DNA of 64,000 bases, from NCBI RefSeq assembly GCF_015209595.1, contig NZ_JADEYS010000011.1, forward strand, positions 1 through 64,000, given 5' to 3'. Origin of the DNA: Pontibacterium sinense (lineage in GTDB: Bacteria > Pseudomonadota > Gammaproteobacteria > Pseudomonadales > Balneatricaceae). The translations under genes were made by a program, and so were the position numbers. The number at the start of each line of letters is the position of its first letter. The stretch's first letter is position 1. Of this stretch, positions 18,822 through 27,857 are shown in pieces. The notes under the pieces are model-generated. The model ran no database searches, was not told the origin of the DNA, and was given only the letters and a program-made list of their open reading frames with translations.

Positions 18822-19051
18822 AAAAAAATGGGCTACCCTTGCGGATAGCCCAAAAATCGCGGTTTGCTTCAATGACAAGAGCCGTTTGCTTGAAGTCGGG
18901 AGGCGGCAATGCATACATCATTCACTGCACGCCAAAACCTTTAGATAGAGCCCTTTTAATAAGCTTAAAAAGGGGCCGCCGCCATCTCTGGCGGCGGCAA
19001 AACGAACAAAGTCAGTGAGGTAGAAACCTGTTCGTCGATCTCTCGTGAGCA
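18822..19051 (-). ncRNA. candidate Fur-controlled small RNA, copy B
   Basis: The predicted minus-strand transcript is about 230 nt. The promoter is TTGATA, 16-nt spacer, TACTAT (19063-19058), with a Fur box in the spacer. The 3' end is the near-perfect stem TGGGCTAtCC/GGgTAGCCCA with loop GCAA and T7 (18828-18822). Further hairpins are CGAACA/TGTTCG near the 5' end, CCGCCGCC/GGCGGCGG in the middle and GGCgTGCA/TGCAtTGCC. The 3' block CGACTTCAAGCAAA, then CTCTTGTCATTGAAGC, is almost identical to copy A and can fold through CTTCAA/TTGAAG. It contains no GGA repeats, so it is not a CsrB/RsmZ-type sponge. Downstream of its promoter on the opposite strand stands the EamA transporter gene. Confidence 0.72.
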
Positions 19052-19069
19052 CGACCCATAGTATACAAA

Positions 19070-19084
19070 TGATAATTATTATCA
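19070..19084. promoter_or_regulatory. Fur box B
   Basis: The same 15 bases as Fur box A, TGATAAT-T-ATTATCA. It overlaps the predicted RNA promoter and lies 102 nt upstream of the EamA transporter start on the other strand. Confidence 0.88.
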
Positions 19085-19186
19085 ATAGCATTTATAAAAT
19101 AATTTTGGCTTTTCTTGATCTGCCCGTCTGGCGCACATCTTTGCTTAACGGTAGGGTTGGCGCTCAATTTTCTGGACTAGAACACT

Positions 19187-20080
19187 ATGCACAACCGAAA
19201 TACCCGCGCGGACGTACTCCTCCTGATCGTTGCCACAATCTGGGGGCTCGCATTTGTTGCCCAAAGAATGGGAATGGATCATCTCGGTCCTTTTGGTTTC
19301 AACGCAGCCAGATTTCTATTAGGTGCGGTTTCTCTGTTACCCCTTCTGCTTATCTTTAAACCCGCAAAGCAAGACAACTTCAGCGCACTAACAAAAGGTG
19401 GAGCGCTTGCAGGGTTTGTTCTTTTTATGGGCGCGACTTTGCAGCAGGCAGGTTTGGTATACACAACCGCCTCAAATGCAGGCTTTATCACCGGCCTTTA
19501 TATTATGTTGGTACCGTTCTTTGGTCTGGCAATTGGCGAACGAACCCAAAGCAATACCTGGATAGGCGCGGCATTAGGCGTAGTGGGTTTATATCTATTA
19601 AGTGTTAACGAAGCGCTAAGCATCAATCCCGGGGATCTCTTAGTCTTAGCCGGAGCGGGCGCATGGGCAGTCCATGTTCTACTATTGAGTCGATTAGCCC
19701 CTCGCTTTGACAACCTGCGTCTGGCTATCAGCCAGTTTCTCGTGTGCGCAGTATTAAGTGGCATTGCAGCGATTCTATTCGAGTGGGAGACCCTGCAGTT
19801 CAATAATTTCAGCGCAACACTTGGCCCGATTATCTATGCAGGTTTGTTTTCGGTGGGTATCGCGTATACCTTGCAGGTCGTCGCACAAAAGGACGCTCCC
19901 CCCTCACACGCTGCAATTATTATGAGCCTTGAGGCGGTATTTGCTGCGCTAGGAGGATGGCTGCTGCTCAGCGAACAACTCAACAGTCGCGAACTGATGG
20001 GTTGCGGCTTAATGTTAGCGGGGATGTTGATCTCGCAACTGCCGCTAAAGAAACTGTTCCGGCAAAGCCAGCAGGTTTAG
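19187..20080 (+). CDS. EamA/DMT-family transporter
   Basis: The 297-residue integral membrane protein has ten predicted helices in two EamA halves. Typical features are the opening TRADVLLLIVATIWGLAFVAQRMGMDHLGPFGFNAARFLL, and in the second half LLVLAGAGAWAVHVLLLSRLAP and EAVFAALGGWLLLSEQL. Members export amino acids, metabolites or drugs by a drug/metabolite-type mechanism. The substrate cannot be read from sequence. It follows the second Fur-box element, so it may be iron-regulated. ATG 19187 has only weak ribosome-binding potential. Confidence 0.88.
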   Translation: MHNRNTRADVLLLIVATIWGLAFVAQRMGMDHLGPFGFNAARFLLGAVSLLPLLLIFKPAKQDNFSALTKGGALAGFVLFMGATLQQAGLVYTTASNAGFITGLYIMLVPFFGLAIGERTQSNTWIGAALGVVGLYLLSVNEALSINPGDLLVLAGAGAWAVHVLLLSRLAPRFDNLRLAISQFLVCAVLSGIAAILFEWETLQFNNFSATLGPIIYAGLFSVGIAYTLQVVAQKDAPPSHAAIIMSLEAVFAALGGWLLLSEQLNSRELMGCGLMLAGMLISQLPLKKLFRQSQQV

Positions 20081-20138
20081 ATCCCCTATTGTAGCGAGCT
20101 TGACCGAAGGGCTAATTAAGCGCAGTATTTCTAAAAAA

Positions 20139-20153
20139 TGTTATAAAGTAACA
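20139..20153. promoter_or_regulatory. Zur-like box before the COG0523 gene
   Basis: TGTTATAAAGTAACA differs at two of 13 core positions from the gammaproteobacterial Zur core GTTATA-N-TATAAC. It overlaps a possible -10 (TTATAA) and ends 2 nt before the start codon at 20156. Confidence 0.5.
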
Positions 20154-20155
20154 AT

Positions 20156-21211
<1,056 letters not shown>

Positions 21212-21303
21212 GAGTGCGACAATTGGTCACATCATTTGCGCACGGCGGTTCGCTAGAATAGGGGCCGCCGTACCTCTTTGCCCATAGCTTTTTGGAATTG
21301 TCA

Positions 21304-21774
21304 GTGTCCAACCGTCTGCTTCAATATGCAATTTTTTGTGTCCTCGCTCTTTCCCTGGGCGTTGCTGTTATCTGGTTACCCGAACAGCTAAAGCCTCAAG
21401 CCTCGGGAAACCAGCTATTCTTATCGGACAGTAATTGCAGCATCAAACACTCTGATTGCAGTGCAACACTTGATACCCGCTCAATCGTAGTAGATGTATC
21501 TCCCAGAGAGATCCGCAGTGCGGTCCCGCTGACATTTAATGTCACGTTAGACGGTATTGATGCAACTGAGGTTAATCTAAGCTTGGAAGGTCAGGATATG
21601 TACATGGGACTGAATCAGATCTCTCTCATCCCTGTAGCCAATCAACCAGGCGTATGGAGTGGCGTAACTGAACTGGCGATCTGTACGACTGGCGAGATGT
21701 CCTGGCGAGCACGTATTGTTGCTCAGCAGGATCAACAACAACTTGAAGCCCACTTTGATTTCACAGCCAAATGA
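21304..21774 (+). CDS. hypothetical exported or membrane-anchored protein preceding SCO
   Basis: The approximately 156-residue protein has one N-terminal hydrophobic segment (LLQYAIFCVLALSLGVAVIWL) and a periplasmic domain. Motifs are C-S-I-K-H-S-D-C near the start and GQDMYMGLNQISL, a Met-rich stretch reminiscent of copper-binding folds. It ends in a beta domain (ELAICTTGEMSWRARIV). Its stop overlaps the SCO start by 4 nt (ATGA), so the two are translationally coupled. GTG 21304 is preferred because TTGGAA stands 7 nt upstream; TTG 21292 and 21298 are alternatives. A role in copper delivery with the SCO protein is inferred from this pairing. Confidence 0.62.
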   Translation: MSNRLLQYAIFCVLALSLGVAVIWLPEQLKPQASGNQLFLSDSNCSIKHSDCSATLDTRSIVVDVSPREIRSAVPLTFNVTLDGIDATEVNLSLEGQDMYMGLNQISLIPVANQPGVWSGVTELAICTTGEMSWRARIVAQQDQQQLEAHFDFTAK

Positions 21775-22385
21775 AGAAAAACGGACTGAGTACCTTACGT
21801 ACACTGCTTATCCTGACCGCATTTTTATTGGTTGGGATGGCGTTAGCATTCTATTTCCGCCCTCAACCTGTAGACCAGCGCATTGCACTTGGTGAATCTC
21901 TGGGCGGGGAATTTACCCTACAAACCAGCGAAGGTACCCTGAAACTCTCTGATCTGGCTGGAAAGGCTGTGGTGTTTTATCTGGGATATACCAATTGCCC
22001 AGATGTCTGCCCAACGGGATTAGCAGTGTTATCACAAGCGATTCACACATTGACGCCCGAAGAACAGGCTCAGGTTCGTGGTGTATTTTTGAGTGTCGAT
22101 CCTGAGCGCGATAGCGTAGATACATTGAAGGAATACGCCGCGTTCTTTCATCCGAACATCATCGGCGCCACAGGCAGCCGTGAAGAAATTGACCGCGTTG
22201 TAAAACGCTACGGAGCATTCTATCGCATTGGAGAAGAGACTGATTCAGCTTCAGGTTACGCTGTTGATCATTCCTCTCGACTGTACCTGATTAACCAAAA
22301 AGGTATATTAGTCTCAACCCTCATGCATAGCAGTTCACCGGCAGACGTTGCAGAAGGCTTAAAGTCTATCCTCAATCAAGGCTGA
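21771..22385 (+). CDS. SCO1/SenC family copper chaperone
   Basis: The 204-residue thioredoxin-fold protein is anchored by an N-terminal helix (TLLILTAFLLVGMALAFYF). The copper site is C76-P-D-V-C80-P with a distal His in YAVDHSSRLYLI. SCO proteins metallate or reduce the CuA centre of cytochrome c oxidase or protect against oxidative stress in the periplasm. No oxidase gene is adjacent. It is coupled by 4 nt to the preceding gene, suggesting that the two products act together. Length agrees with the family. Confidence 0.9.
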   Translation: MKKNGLSTLRTLLILTAFLLVGMALAFYFRPQPVDQRIALGESLGGEFTLQTSEGTLKLSDLAGKAVVFYLGYTNCPDVCPTGLAVLSQAIHTLTPEEQAQVRGVFLSVDPERDSVDTLKEYAAFFHPNIIGATGSREEIDRVVKRYGAFYRIGEETDSASGYAVDHSSRLYLINQKGILVSTLMHSSSPADVAEGLKSILNQG

Positions 22386-22537
22386 GCCTTTATGATGCAG
22401 CACGAGTATACAATGTGCTGCATCATCTCCTTTCATTGGCCATTACAGACACAGCATTACGTTCGACATGAGTAACATCCCCTCATGTTTAGTCCCGCCC
22501 TGCAGATCTCAAGGGGCAGTTGAAAGGAATAGCCAAT

Positions 22538-23026
22538 ATGCACCGTCTATTATTCACGCTACTTTTTTGTTTTGCACTCAGCCCCTTCAGTTATGCTGAA
22601 CCCCTTCATCACACGAGCCTAAAGGACCAGTGGGACAAGGAACATACTCTGACTCCGGAAACACAATGGATCGTTTATTCACATCATAGAGCGGGTGGCG
22701 AGTGGGTACGTAATGTACTGACGAAACTAGACCTGGCGCCATTGAAACAACATAAGCTGATTTACGTTGCAGACATTTCTGCAATGCCGGGGATTATAAG
22801 CAGGATGTTTGCCCTGCCTAAAATGCAGGACTACGTGTTCAGGGTTGCTCTGGTAGAAAATGCAGAACACGTAGAGGGATGGCCAAAAAAAGAAAACCAG
22901 ATAACCGTAATGCAGCTGCAATCATTTAACGTAAAACAGGTGCATTACTTTGACGACGAGATCGATTTAGAGCACTTTATATCTGAACACATGCTTCAAA
23001 CTCAGCGCCCTGCAAGCGAAAACTGA
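22538..23026 (+). CDS. hypothetical periplasmic protein, thioredoxin-like
   Basis: The 162-residue precursor has a clean Sec signal peptide (MHRLLFTLLFCFALSPFSYA, cleaved before EP). The mature part opens with HHTSLKDQWDKEHTLTPETQWIVYSHHRAGG, which resembles the start of thioredoxin-fold proteins of the YtfJ or peroxiredoxin-like kind. It lacks any CxxC, so redox catalysis is unlikely. ATG 22538 is preceded by AAAGGA at a good distance, while TTG 22520 would precede that site. Its 3' end overlaps the end of epmC on the other strand by 25 nt. Confidence 0.65.
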   Translation: MHRLLFTLLFCFALSPFSYAEPLHHTSLKDQWDKEHTLTPETQWIVYSHHRAGGEWVRNVLTKLDLAPLKQHKLIYVADISAMPGIISRMFALPKMQDYVFRVALVENAEHVEGWPKKENQITVMQLQSFNVKQVHYFDDEIDLEHFISEHMLQTQRPASEN

Positions 23027-23538
23027 TCAGGATTCAGCGCGGGTTGATTAAACTCCATCAACATGGCCTCCACCAACTGCTTGTGACGATCAGGCAAACC
23101 ATGCTCAAGCAGATGCAGAACCCGCTTGTGAACATTTCCCTTAAAACTATCACTCGCACCGATACCGCCACTTAAATTATCGGCAGAGAAGTTAAAGCGC
23201 AGACCACATGCTTGCGCCATGATCCATTCCAGCGCCTGCGGTGCGATTTCTACTTTCTCGAACAACGTCTGCTCATCTTCCGTCCGGCCATCAGGTTTGT
23301 ACCAATAGCCAAAATCTTCTAACTTTCGACGTTCTTCACCGGCAACACACCAATGAGCAATTTCATGTAACGCACTGGCAAAAAAACCGTGTGCAAAAAT
23401 CACCCTATTGTGTGGCTCATTCTTATCCGCAGGCAGATAAATAGGTTCATCATCTCCCAGCTGCAAGACCGTATTATGAGACTCAAGAAACAGAGAATTA
23501 AATAGGCTGATCAGTTGTGTACAGTTTGGTTCGCTCAT
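23002..23538 (-). CDS. epmC: elongation factor P hydroxylase EpmC
   Basis: The 178-residue enzyme hydroxylates the beta-lysyl-lysine side chain of elongation factor P, the last step of its EpmA/EpmB/EpmC modification. The sequence matches the YfcM family. Metal ligands lie in ALHEIAHWCVAGEERRKLEDFGYWY, then PDGRTEDEQTLFEKVEIAPQALEW. The start at 23538 is secure because its ATG overlaps the TGA of the upstream lipoprotein gene (ATGA), giving translational coupling. A longer frame to 23577 lies inside that gene. epmA and epmB are not in the window. Confidence 0.9.
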   Translation of the reverse strand: MSEPNCTQLISLFNSLFLESHNTVLQLGDDEPIYLPADKNEPHNRVIFAHGFFASALHEIAHWCVAGEERRKLEDFGYWYKPDGRTEDEQTLFEKVEIAPQALEWIMAQACGLRFNFSADNLSGGIGASDSFKGNVHKRVLHLLEHGLPDRHKQLVEAMLMEFNQPALNPDQFSLAGR

Positions 23539-24209
23539 TGTTCCAGTAATTGCCAGTTGTTCTGTTTTAACCACCATACGCGCCCAGACTGACGATCAAG
23601 TCGTGCCGCCACAAACCCCTTCGCATCTTTATCCGCGCGTTCAACGCTCACTTCGTAGATAGAACCTACCACATCAGCCGTGTCATCCAATACCATCCAT
23701 ACGCCACCGTCCGCCAACCAGCTCTCGCCGCTGTATCGATCATAACGTATCAGGATCCACTGTCCGGATTGAGTGTAACAGGACACAAACCGAAAATTCC
23801 CGTCCTGCATCTGCAAACTAATTTCATTCGCCGTTTGTGCCATCTGATCCAACAACAAAGCAAACTCATCGGCTGACGGCTGACCTCCCTGCTCGGCCTG
23901 CCCGGATGAAGCACCTCTGCGCTTCATATCCTGAGAAAATGCATGCAATTGAACTTGTAGGCTCTGTAATTGTTCCAGTTGACGCGCACTTTGAGAACGC
24001 ACGTTCAGCACTTGTTCCTGCACCGCCGTTAGGCGGCTGGTCATCTGCTCGACAGCAGACACCATATCGCTCGCATTATCAGCCTTTGAGGCTCTATCAG
24101 TCACAACGGGCGCTTCCGCAGGTGGTGTTCCTTCAGGCTGGACGTTCGCTGCATTGCAGCCAAATAGCAGGCACGAAAATAAAATAGCTATCGTTCGCTG
24201 TAACTTCAC
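23535..24209 (-). CDS. hypothetical coiled-coil lipoprotein
   Basis: The 224-residue precursor has lipobox LLFGC (Cys18). The mature protein has a Pro/Ala-rich linker, then a coiled coil (about 46-100, with VEQMTSRLTAVQEQVLNVRSQSARQLEQLQSLQVQLHAF). A C-terminal beta domain of about 90 residues follows, rich in Trp and Tyr (WILIRYDRYSGESWLADGGVWMVL). The family was not recognised. The gene overlaps epmC by 4 nt and so shares its transcript, although the two products act in different compartments. Confidence 0.65.
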   Translation of the reverse strand: MKLQRTIAILFSCLLFGCNAANVQPEGTPPAEAPVVTDRASKADNASDMVSAVEQMTSRLTAVQEQVLNVRSQSARQLEQLQSLQVQLHAFSQDMKRRGASSGQAEQGGQPSADEFALLLDQMAQTANEISLQMQDGNFRFVSCYTQSGQWILIRYDRYSGESWLADGGVWMVLDDTADVVGSIYEVSVERADKDAKGFVAARLDRQSGRVWWLKQNNWQLLEQ

Positions 24210-24250
24210 ACCGGTCTCCGCACATTGAATGATCGGGGCCTATTGTAAAC

Positions 24251-24279
24251 AAAAAAAGGGGCTATATAAGCCCCTTTTA
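24251..24279. terminator. bidirectional terminator between soxB and the lipoprotein gene
   Basis: AGGGGCT-ATATA-AGCCCCT is flanked by A7 and T4. It lies 24 nt past the soxB stop (minus strand). Confidence 0.85.
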
Positions 24280-24302
24280 CAACACCATGTCGGCAGAACA
24301 CG

Positions 24303-26075
24303 TTACGTTCGTGGATACCCTGCAATACCTGGGTTACCTGCAACATTCTTCAGCAGCGGTGTATTTAATTTATCCACACGCGCTACCTTTTTATCCCTCA
24401 GATCATCCGCTACTACATCCCAGATATCCGGACCTTCAGAACGCGCACCCACGGTCGCCCAACCGGCAACTTTGTAGTCCTTGTTCATGTCGATCTTTTC
24501 TCCGTTATCCAGAGTCATCTCACTGATACGAGAGCCGACAGACTTGCTCGGATCACAGACGTAATCAAAGCCGCCAACGCGCACCATGTCTCCACCAGAT
24601 TGCAGGTACGGTTCAGGATTGAAGATATTGTCCGCCACATCTTCCAGAATCAGCTTCAATTCAGAGCCTTTCATCGGACGCACATAGGTTTCCGGATATG
24701 TCAGACACGTCTGATCCAGCACATGCTCCATCTTCACAACCTGCCCTTCCAGCACGGTTGTGCCCCAACGGAAGCCCGGCGACAGCGATACTTGCGCATC
24801 GAGCTGATTACGCAAGGCGTCACAGATAACCTGATCAAAACTGCCGTTGAAATTACCACGACGGAACATCACTTCATCCGCAATAGCCAACTCTTCGTTC
24901 AACCAATCACTGTATGGCGCACGTATATCCGTAATCAACTGAGTCATCGCCGGGTCTGCTGGCAACAATTCAGAGAAGACAGGCATCAGGCTATATTTAT
25001 AGCCGTGTACCTTGCCACCCCGTACATCCAGATCCATCACGCCAACGAATTTACCGTTGGAGCCAACGTTACATACCAGTGTCTGACCACCATCGTTCTT
25101 CACAATGGTTGGCTGTGGCACACCATCATGCGTATGGCCGCCCAGAATCACATCAATCCCGTTGACTCGGGATGCCATGGCGAGATCCACATCCATACCG
25201 TTATGGGAAATAACGATCACTGCATCCGGTTTTTCTTCGGTACGTATCTGGTCAACCAGTTCCTGCAATTCACGGTCAAAAATATCGAAGGACCAATCCG
25301 GTATGAAGCGCGCCGGGTTTGCAATCTTGGTTCTTGGGAACGCCTGACCGACAATCGCAATACGAGCACCACCCATTTCTCGCATGGTATAAGGCTTGAA
25401 GACCCGACCACTGTCTTCGTCGAAGATATATTCATCGGCCCCGTCGAATAGCGCATCTTCGGTAATCATCACGTTATGAGCCAGAAACTCACCGTTAAAC
25501 GCTTTGATGTTTTTCAGGATCTCTTCCTGATGGTAGGTAAACTCCCAATGGCCGGTCATAATATCCACGCCCAACTCGTTGGTCGCTTTTACCATATCCA
25601 TGCCGCGAGTCTTGTAGGAAGTTCCCGACCCCTGCCACGTGTCACCACCGTCCAGCAGCAAGGTATTTTCACTGCCATACCCTTCACGCAGGCGATTCAC
25701 CAACGTTTTGATATGCGCAAAACCACCCACTTTACCGTACTTCTGAGCGGCTTCATTAAACTTCAGATAGGTAAACGCATGCGCTTCAAGAGAGTTGGGC
25801 GTCAATCCAAAGTGGTTTAATAACTTATCACCCACTAAGTGTGGTGCCTGTCCATAAGCAGAACCAATACCCAAGTTTACACTGGGTTCCCGGAAATACA
25901 CGGGATTAAGCTGCGCATGGCAGTCTGTAATATGCAGCAAACGCACATTACCAAAATTAGGTACTTCGTAAATGTCAGCAGTCTGTTTCTTTGCTGCAAA
26001 GCCCGTTGCCGGCAGCAGTCCCGCTGCCCCCGCCAAGCCCAATAGTTGGGCAAACTCACGGCGTGTCATAGACAT
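24303..26075 (-). CDS. soxB: thiosulfohydrolase SoxB
   Basis: SoxB hydrolyses the terminal sulfate from the sulfur chain carried on SoxY in periplasmic thiosulfate oxidation. The 590-residue precursor has a twin-arginine-like signal (MTRREFAQLLGLAGAAGLLPATGFA). The dinuclear manganese calcineurin-like phosphoesterase domain includes LHITDCHAQLNP, LLDGGDTWQGSGTSYKTRG, GHWEFTYH and LGGHTHDGVPQP. A 5'-nucleotidase C-terminal domain follows (from about 400). Length agrees with the family. It is the last gene of the sox cluster, separated from soxK by a strong terminator-like hairpin that may lower its expression. Confidence 0.96.
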   Translation of the reverse strand: MSMTRREFAQLLGLAGAAGLLPATGFAAKKQTADIYEVPNFGNVRLLHITDCHAQLNPVYFREPSVNLGIGSAYGQAPHLVGDKLLNHFGLTPNSLEAHAFTYLKFNEAAQKYGKVGGFAHIKTLVNRLREGYGSENTLLLDGGDTWQGSGTSYKTRGMDMVKATNELGVDIMTGHWEFTYHQEEILKNIKAFNGEFLAHNVMITEDALFDGADEYIFDEDSGRVFKPYTMREMGGARIAIVGQAFPRTKIANPARFIPDWSFDIFDRELQELVDQIRTEEKPDAVIVISHNGMDVDLAMASRVNGIDVILGGHTHDGVPQPTIVKNDGGQTLVCNVGSNGKFVGVMDLDVRGGKVHGYKYSLMPVFSELLPADPAMTQLITDIRAPYSDWLNEELAIADEVMFRRGNFNGSFDQVICDALRNQLDAQVSLSPGFRWGTTVLEGQVVKMEHVLDQTCLTYPETYVRPMKGSELKLILEDVADNIFNPEPYLQSGGDMVRVGGFDYVCDPSKSVGSRISEMTLDNGEKIDMNKDYKVAGWATVGARSEGPDIWDVVADDLRDKKVARVDKLNTPLLKNVAGNPGIAGYPRT

Positions 26076-26109
26076 AGGTAATCACCCTCTTAGAGCAACC
26101 AAAAAAAGG

Positions 26110-26147
26110 AAAAATGCCCGTAGCAGTCGATGCTACAGGCATTTTTT
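26110..26147. terminator. terminator-like hairpin between soxK and soxB
   Basis: The stem AAAATGCCcGTAGCA/TGCTACaGGCATTTTTT is followed by T6 on the plus strand and flanked by an A-rich run in the minus direction. It lies inside a same-direction operon, so it is probably a partial terminator or a boundary of mRNA processing. Confidence 0.8.
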
Positions 26148-26161
26148 AGGTCGGCAGAGTT

Positions 26162-26584
26162 TTACTGAGGTACTGACAGGTGCCAGTTGCTCTGCGCATA
26201 TGCGTGCTGCTGAATACCCATACGAGAGTGGTATTTGGCCTGAGCGGCCAGATCCAGCGCTTTACGGTATTCGCCCGCATCTGCGGCCTTTTGTGCATCC
26301 TTCAAGATGCCACCCGTCAGCTTCCACTCAAAGCCCAGCTTTGCAGCTTCTTTGTTTTTGGCTTTTGCTTTTGCGATCAGATCCAGAGCATTCTCTTTTG
26401 TCGCTGCAACTGCGGCCTCAACTTCCTCTTCATGGTTGGTAGAAAAGTTCTTACCATTCCATTCAAAAGTGTGATTTTTACCGTACATTGCACGATTAGA
26501 TTCAAATGCTTCCTGAAAACTTTCCGCTGAAGCAAATGTGGGAGCCAACGCCAGAACGGCAGCAATGGTAATAATTTTCTTCAT
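26162..26584 (-). CDS. soxK: SoxXA-binding protein SoxK
   Basis: The 140-residue precursor has a Sec signal peptide (MKKIITIAAVLALAPTFASA). The mature helical domain (ESFQEAFESNRAMYGKNHTFEWNGKNFSTN, then repeated Ala/Lys/Glu helices) matches the SAXB/SoxK proteins, which bind and stimulate the SoxXA cytochrome. No Cys or haem is present. It sits directly downstream of soxA (14 nt) with GGAGGG before the ATG, which fits the third subunit of the SoxAXK complex. Confidence 0.82.
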   Translation of the reverse strand: MKKIITIAAVLALAPTFASAESFQEAFESNRAMYGKNHTFEWNGKNFSTNHEEEVEAAVAATKENALDLIAKAKAKNKEAAKLGFEWKLTGGILKDAQKAADAGEYRKALDLAAQAKYHSRMGIQQHAYAQSNWHLSVPQ

Positions 26585-26598
26585 TTTGCATACCCTCC

Positions 26599-27465
26599 TT
26601 ATTTACGTGCACCAGGACCGTTAACAACCAGACCGTTGTTCATGTAAGACTGGAAGAACTCCAGATTACGATAAACCTCAACCTGATGGCTAAGCGGCTT
26701 AGAACGGGAGTCTTTGTGACAGCCCTTGTAACGGCGATGCAACGTACCCAGTTCACCCCATTTTGAACGGAACACTGGGAAGTGAGACGTGTGCCCCAAC
26801 TGCGGGCTCGGCAAATCAGCACGAATGCGAATGTTCGCACCTTGTACATGGCAGTTCGCACAAGACAAGTTCAGCTGACCACGCTTCGCGTAGAAGAACT
26901 TTTTACCGTCCAGATACGCCGCTTTGGCACGTGGGTCGTCTGATGGGATTTCAATGTTGATCGGCTTATCGCGAGAGGTCCATGCCATGTAGGCAGAGAT
27001 CTTAGCGATATCACCTTTAGCCCATTTCAGAGGTTTTTCGCCATTGGCTTCGCGACACTCGTTAATCTCCATCTCCAGAGTTTTAACGGTGCCTGCTTCT
27101 TTATTCCAGTATGGATAGTTCTGACGAATACCTACACCGCCATTTTCGAAGCAATCGGCATAACCTTTGCCGTTGGCAAAAGGTGTATTGAACAGGGTTT
27201 CACCCTCTTCAACGGCGAACTCGTAAGGAGGAAACTCTTCAAGCTCTTCCCACTGTTCACGGGACGATGCGTCCACAGCATAAATACCGTTTACATAGTC
27301 AGAGATCTCTGACTGTGGAAAACGGGATTCAAAATAGTTCTGCAGCGCAACGCGGTCTGCTTCAGGATTAACGGTCGCCAGGTCGAAACCTGAGTCGGCA
27401 GCCTGTGTCATCTGAGCCGCCGCAGCGACACCTAACCCAAGCGCCAGTTTTTTTATTATTTTCAT
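26599..27465 (-). CDS. soxA: sulfur-oxidation c-type cytochrome SoxA (mono-haem type)
   Basis: SoxA with SoxX attaches thiosulfate oxidatively to the SoxY cysteine. The 288-residue precursor has a signal peptide and one haem site SCANCH (near residue 203). The later Cys in YKGCHKD would be the axial cysteine ligand that becomes a persulfide. The N-terminal half has no CxxCH; Cys in YADCFEN and NECREAN probably form a structural disulfide in place of the first haem of diheme SoxA. It therefore belongs to the single-haem SoxA class that works with SoxK, consistent with the adjacent soxK. Confidence 0.92.
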   Translation of the reverse strand: MKIIKKLALGLGVAAAAQMTQAADSGFDLATVNPEADRVALQNYFESRFPQSEISDYVNGIYAVDASSREQWEELEEFPPYEFAVEEGETLFNTPFANGKGYADCFENGGVGIRQNYPYWNKEAGTVKTLEMEINECREANGEKPLKWAKGDIAKISAYMAWTSRDKPINIEIPSDDPRAKAAYLDGKKFFYAKRGQLNLSCANCHVQGANIRIRADLPSPQLGHTSHFPVFRSKWGELGTLHRRYKGCHKDSRSKPLSHQVEVYRNLEFFQSYMNNGLVVNGPGARK

Positions 27466-27518
27466 TAGTCACACCCCACAGCTATAACCGGACGGTGAAT
27501 CCGGTTATTAGACCGGAA

Positions 27519-27836
27519 TTACTTAACTTTCACTGTCTCAGTAGCAGACGCGCCGGTATTCTCTTTCCAGGTCAGTACCAACTCATCGCCTTTAGCGCCG
27601 CCCGCGAAGTTGAACGCGATGTATGGGTTTTTAGAAACAGCTGTACCCAGACTCGCTTCGAATACTACTTTGCCGCCGTGCTCTACTTTCAGCTCCTGCA
27701 GAAACTTCGCAGGGATCAGCTCACCGGTCTTCTTGTCTTTGCGCTGACCACTTTCCATGATGTGCTTAGCCATCATTTTGACTTTGGTCCTGTCACCGGA
27801 CGCTTTTGCTTTAACTTTCAGAATCTTCTTAGCCAT
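27519..27836 (-). CDS. soxZ: thiosulfate-oxidation carrier subunit SoxZ
   Basis: The 105-residue SoxZ is the immunoglobulin-like partner of SoxY in the carrier complex that holds sulfur intermediates. It is recognisable from KVKAKASGDRTKVKMMAKHIMESGQRKDKKTGELIPAKF and KNPYIAFNFAGGAKGDELVLTWKEN. No signal peptide is present, as usual, since it is exported as a complex with SoxY. It is directly downstream of soxY. Confidence 0.95.
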   Translation of the reverse strand: MAKKILKVKAKASGDRTKVKMMAKHIMESGQRKDKKTGELIPAKFLQELKVEHGGKVVFEASLGTAVSKNPYIAFNFAGGAKGDELVLTWKENTGASATETVKVK

Positions 27837-27857
27837 CTTCTTATCCCCTATGTCCGA

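Larger units (their letters stand above)
18811..19103 (-). repeat. second copy of the 290-nt duplicated element
   Basis: Counterpart of 17971-18262. The terminator stem differs from copy A in sequence but still pairs. The central hairpin here is the perfect GCCGCC/GGCGGC, where copy A has a shorter different stem. Conserved pairing with changed bases supports an RNA function. Confidence 0.85.

Noticed and set aside
18822-19051. CsrA/RsmA-sponge RNA interpretation of the duplicated element
   Set aside because: Copy B has no GGA motifs and copy A only a few. The Fur box and promoter fit an iron-regulated RNA better.
24600-25451. Plus-strand frame opposite soxB
   Set aside because: Shadow of the SoxB frame; no start signal or family match.
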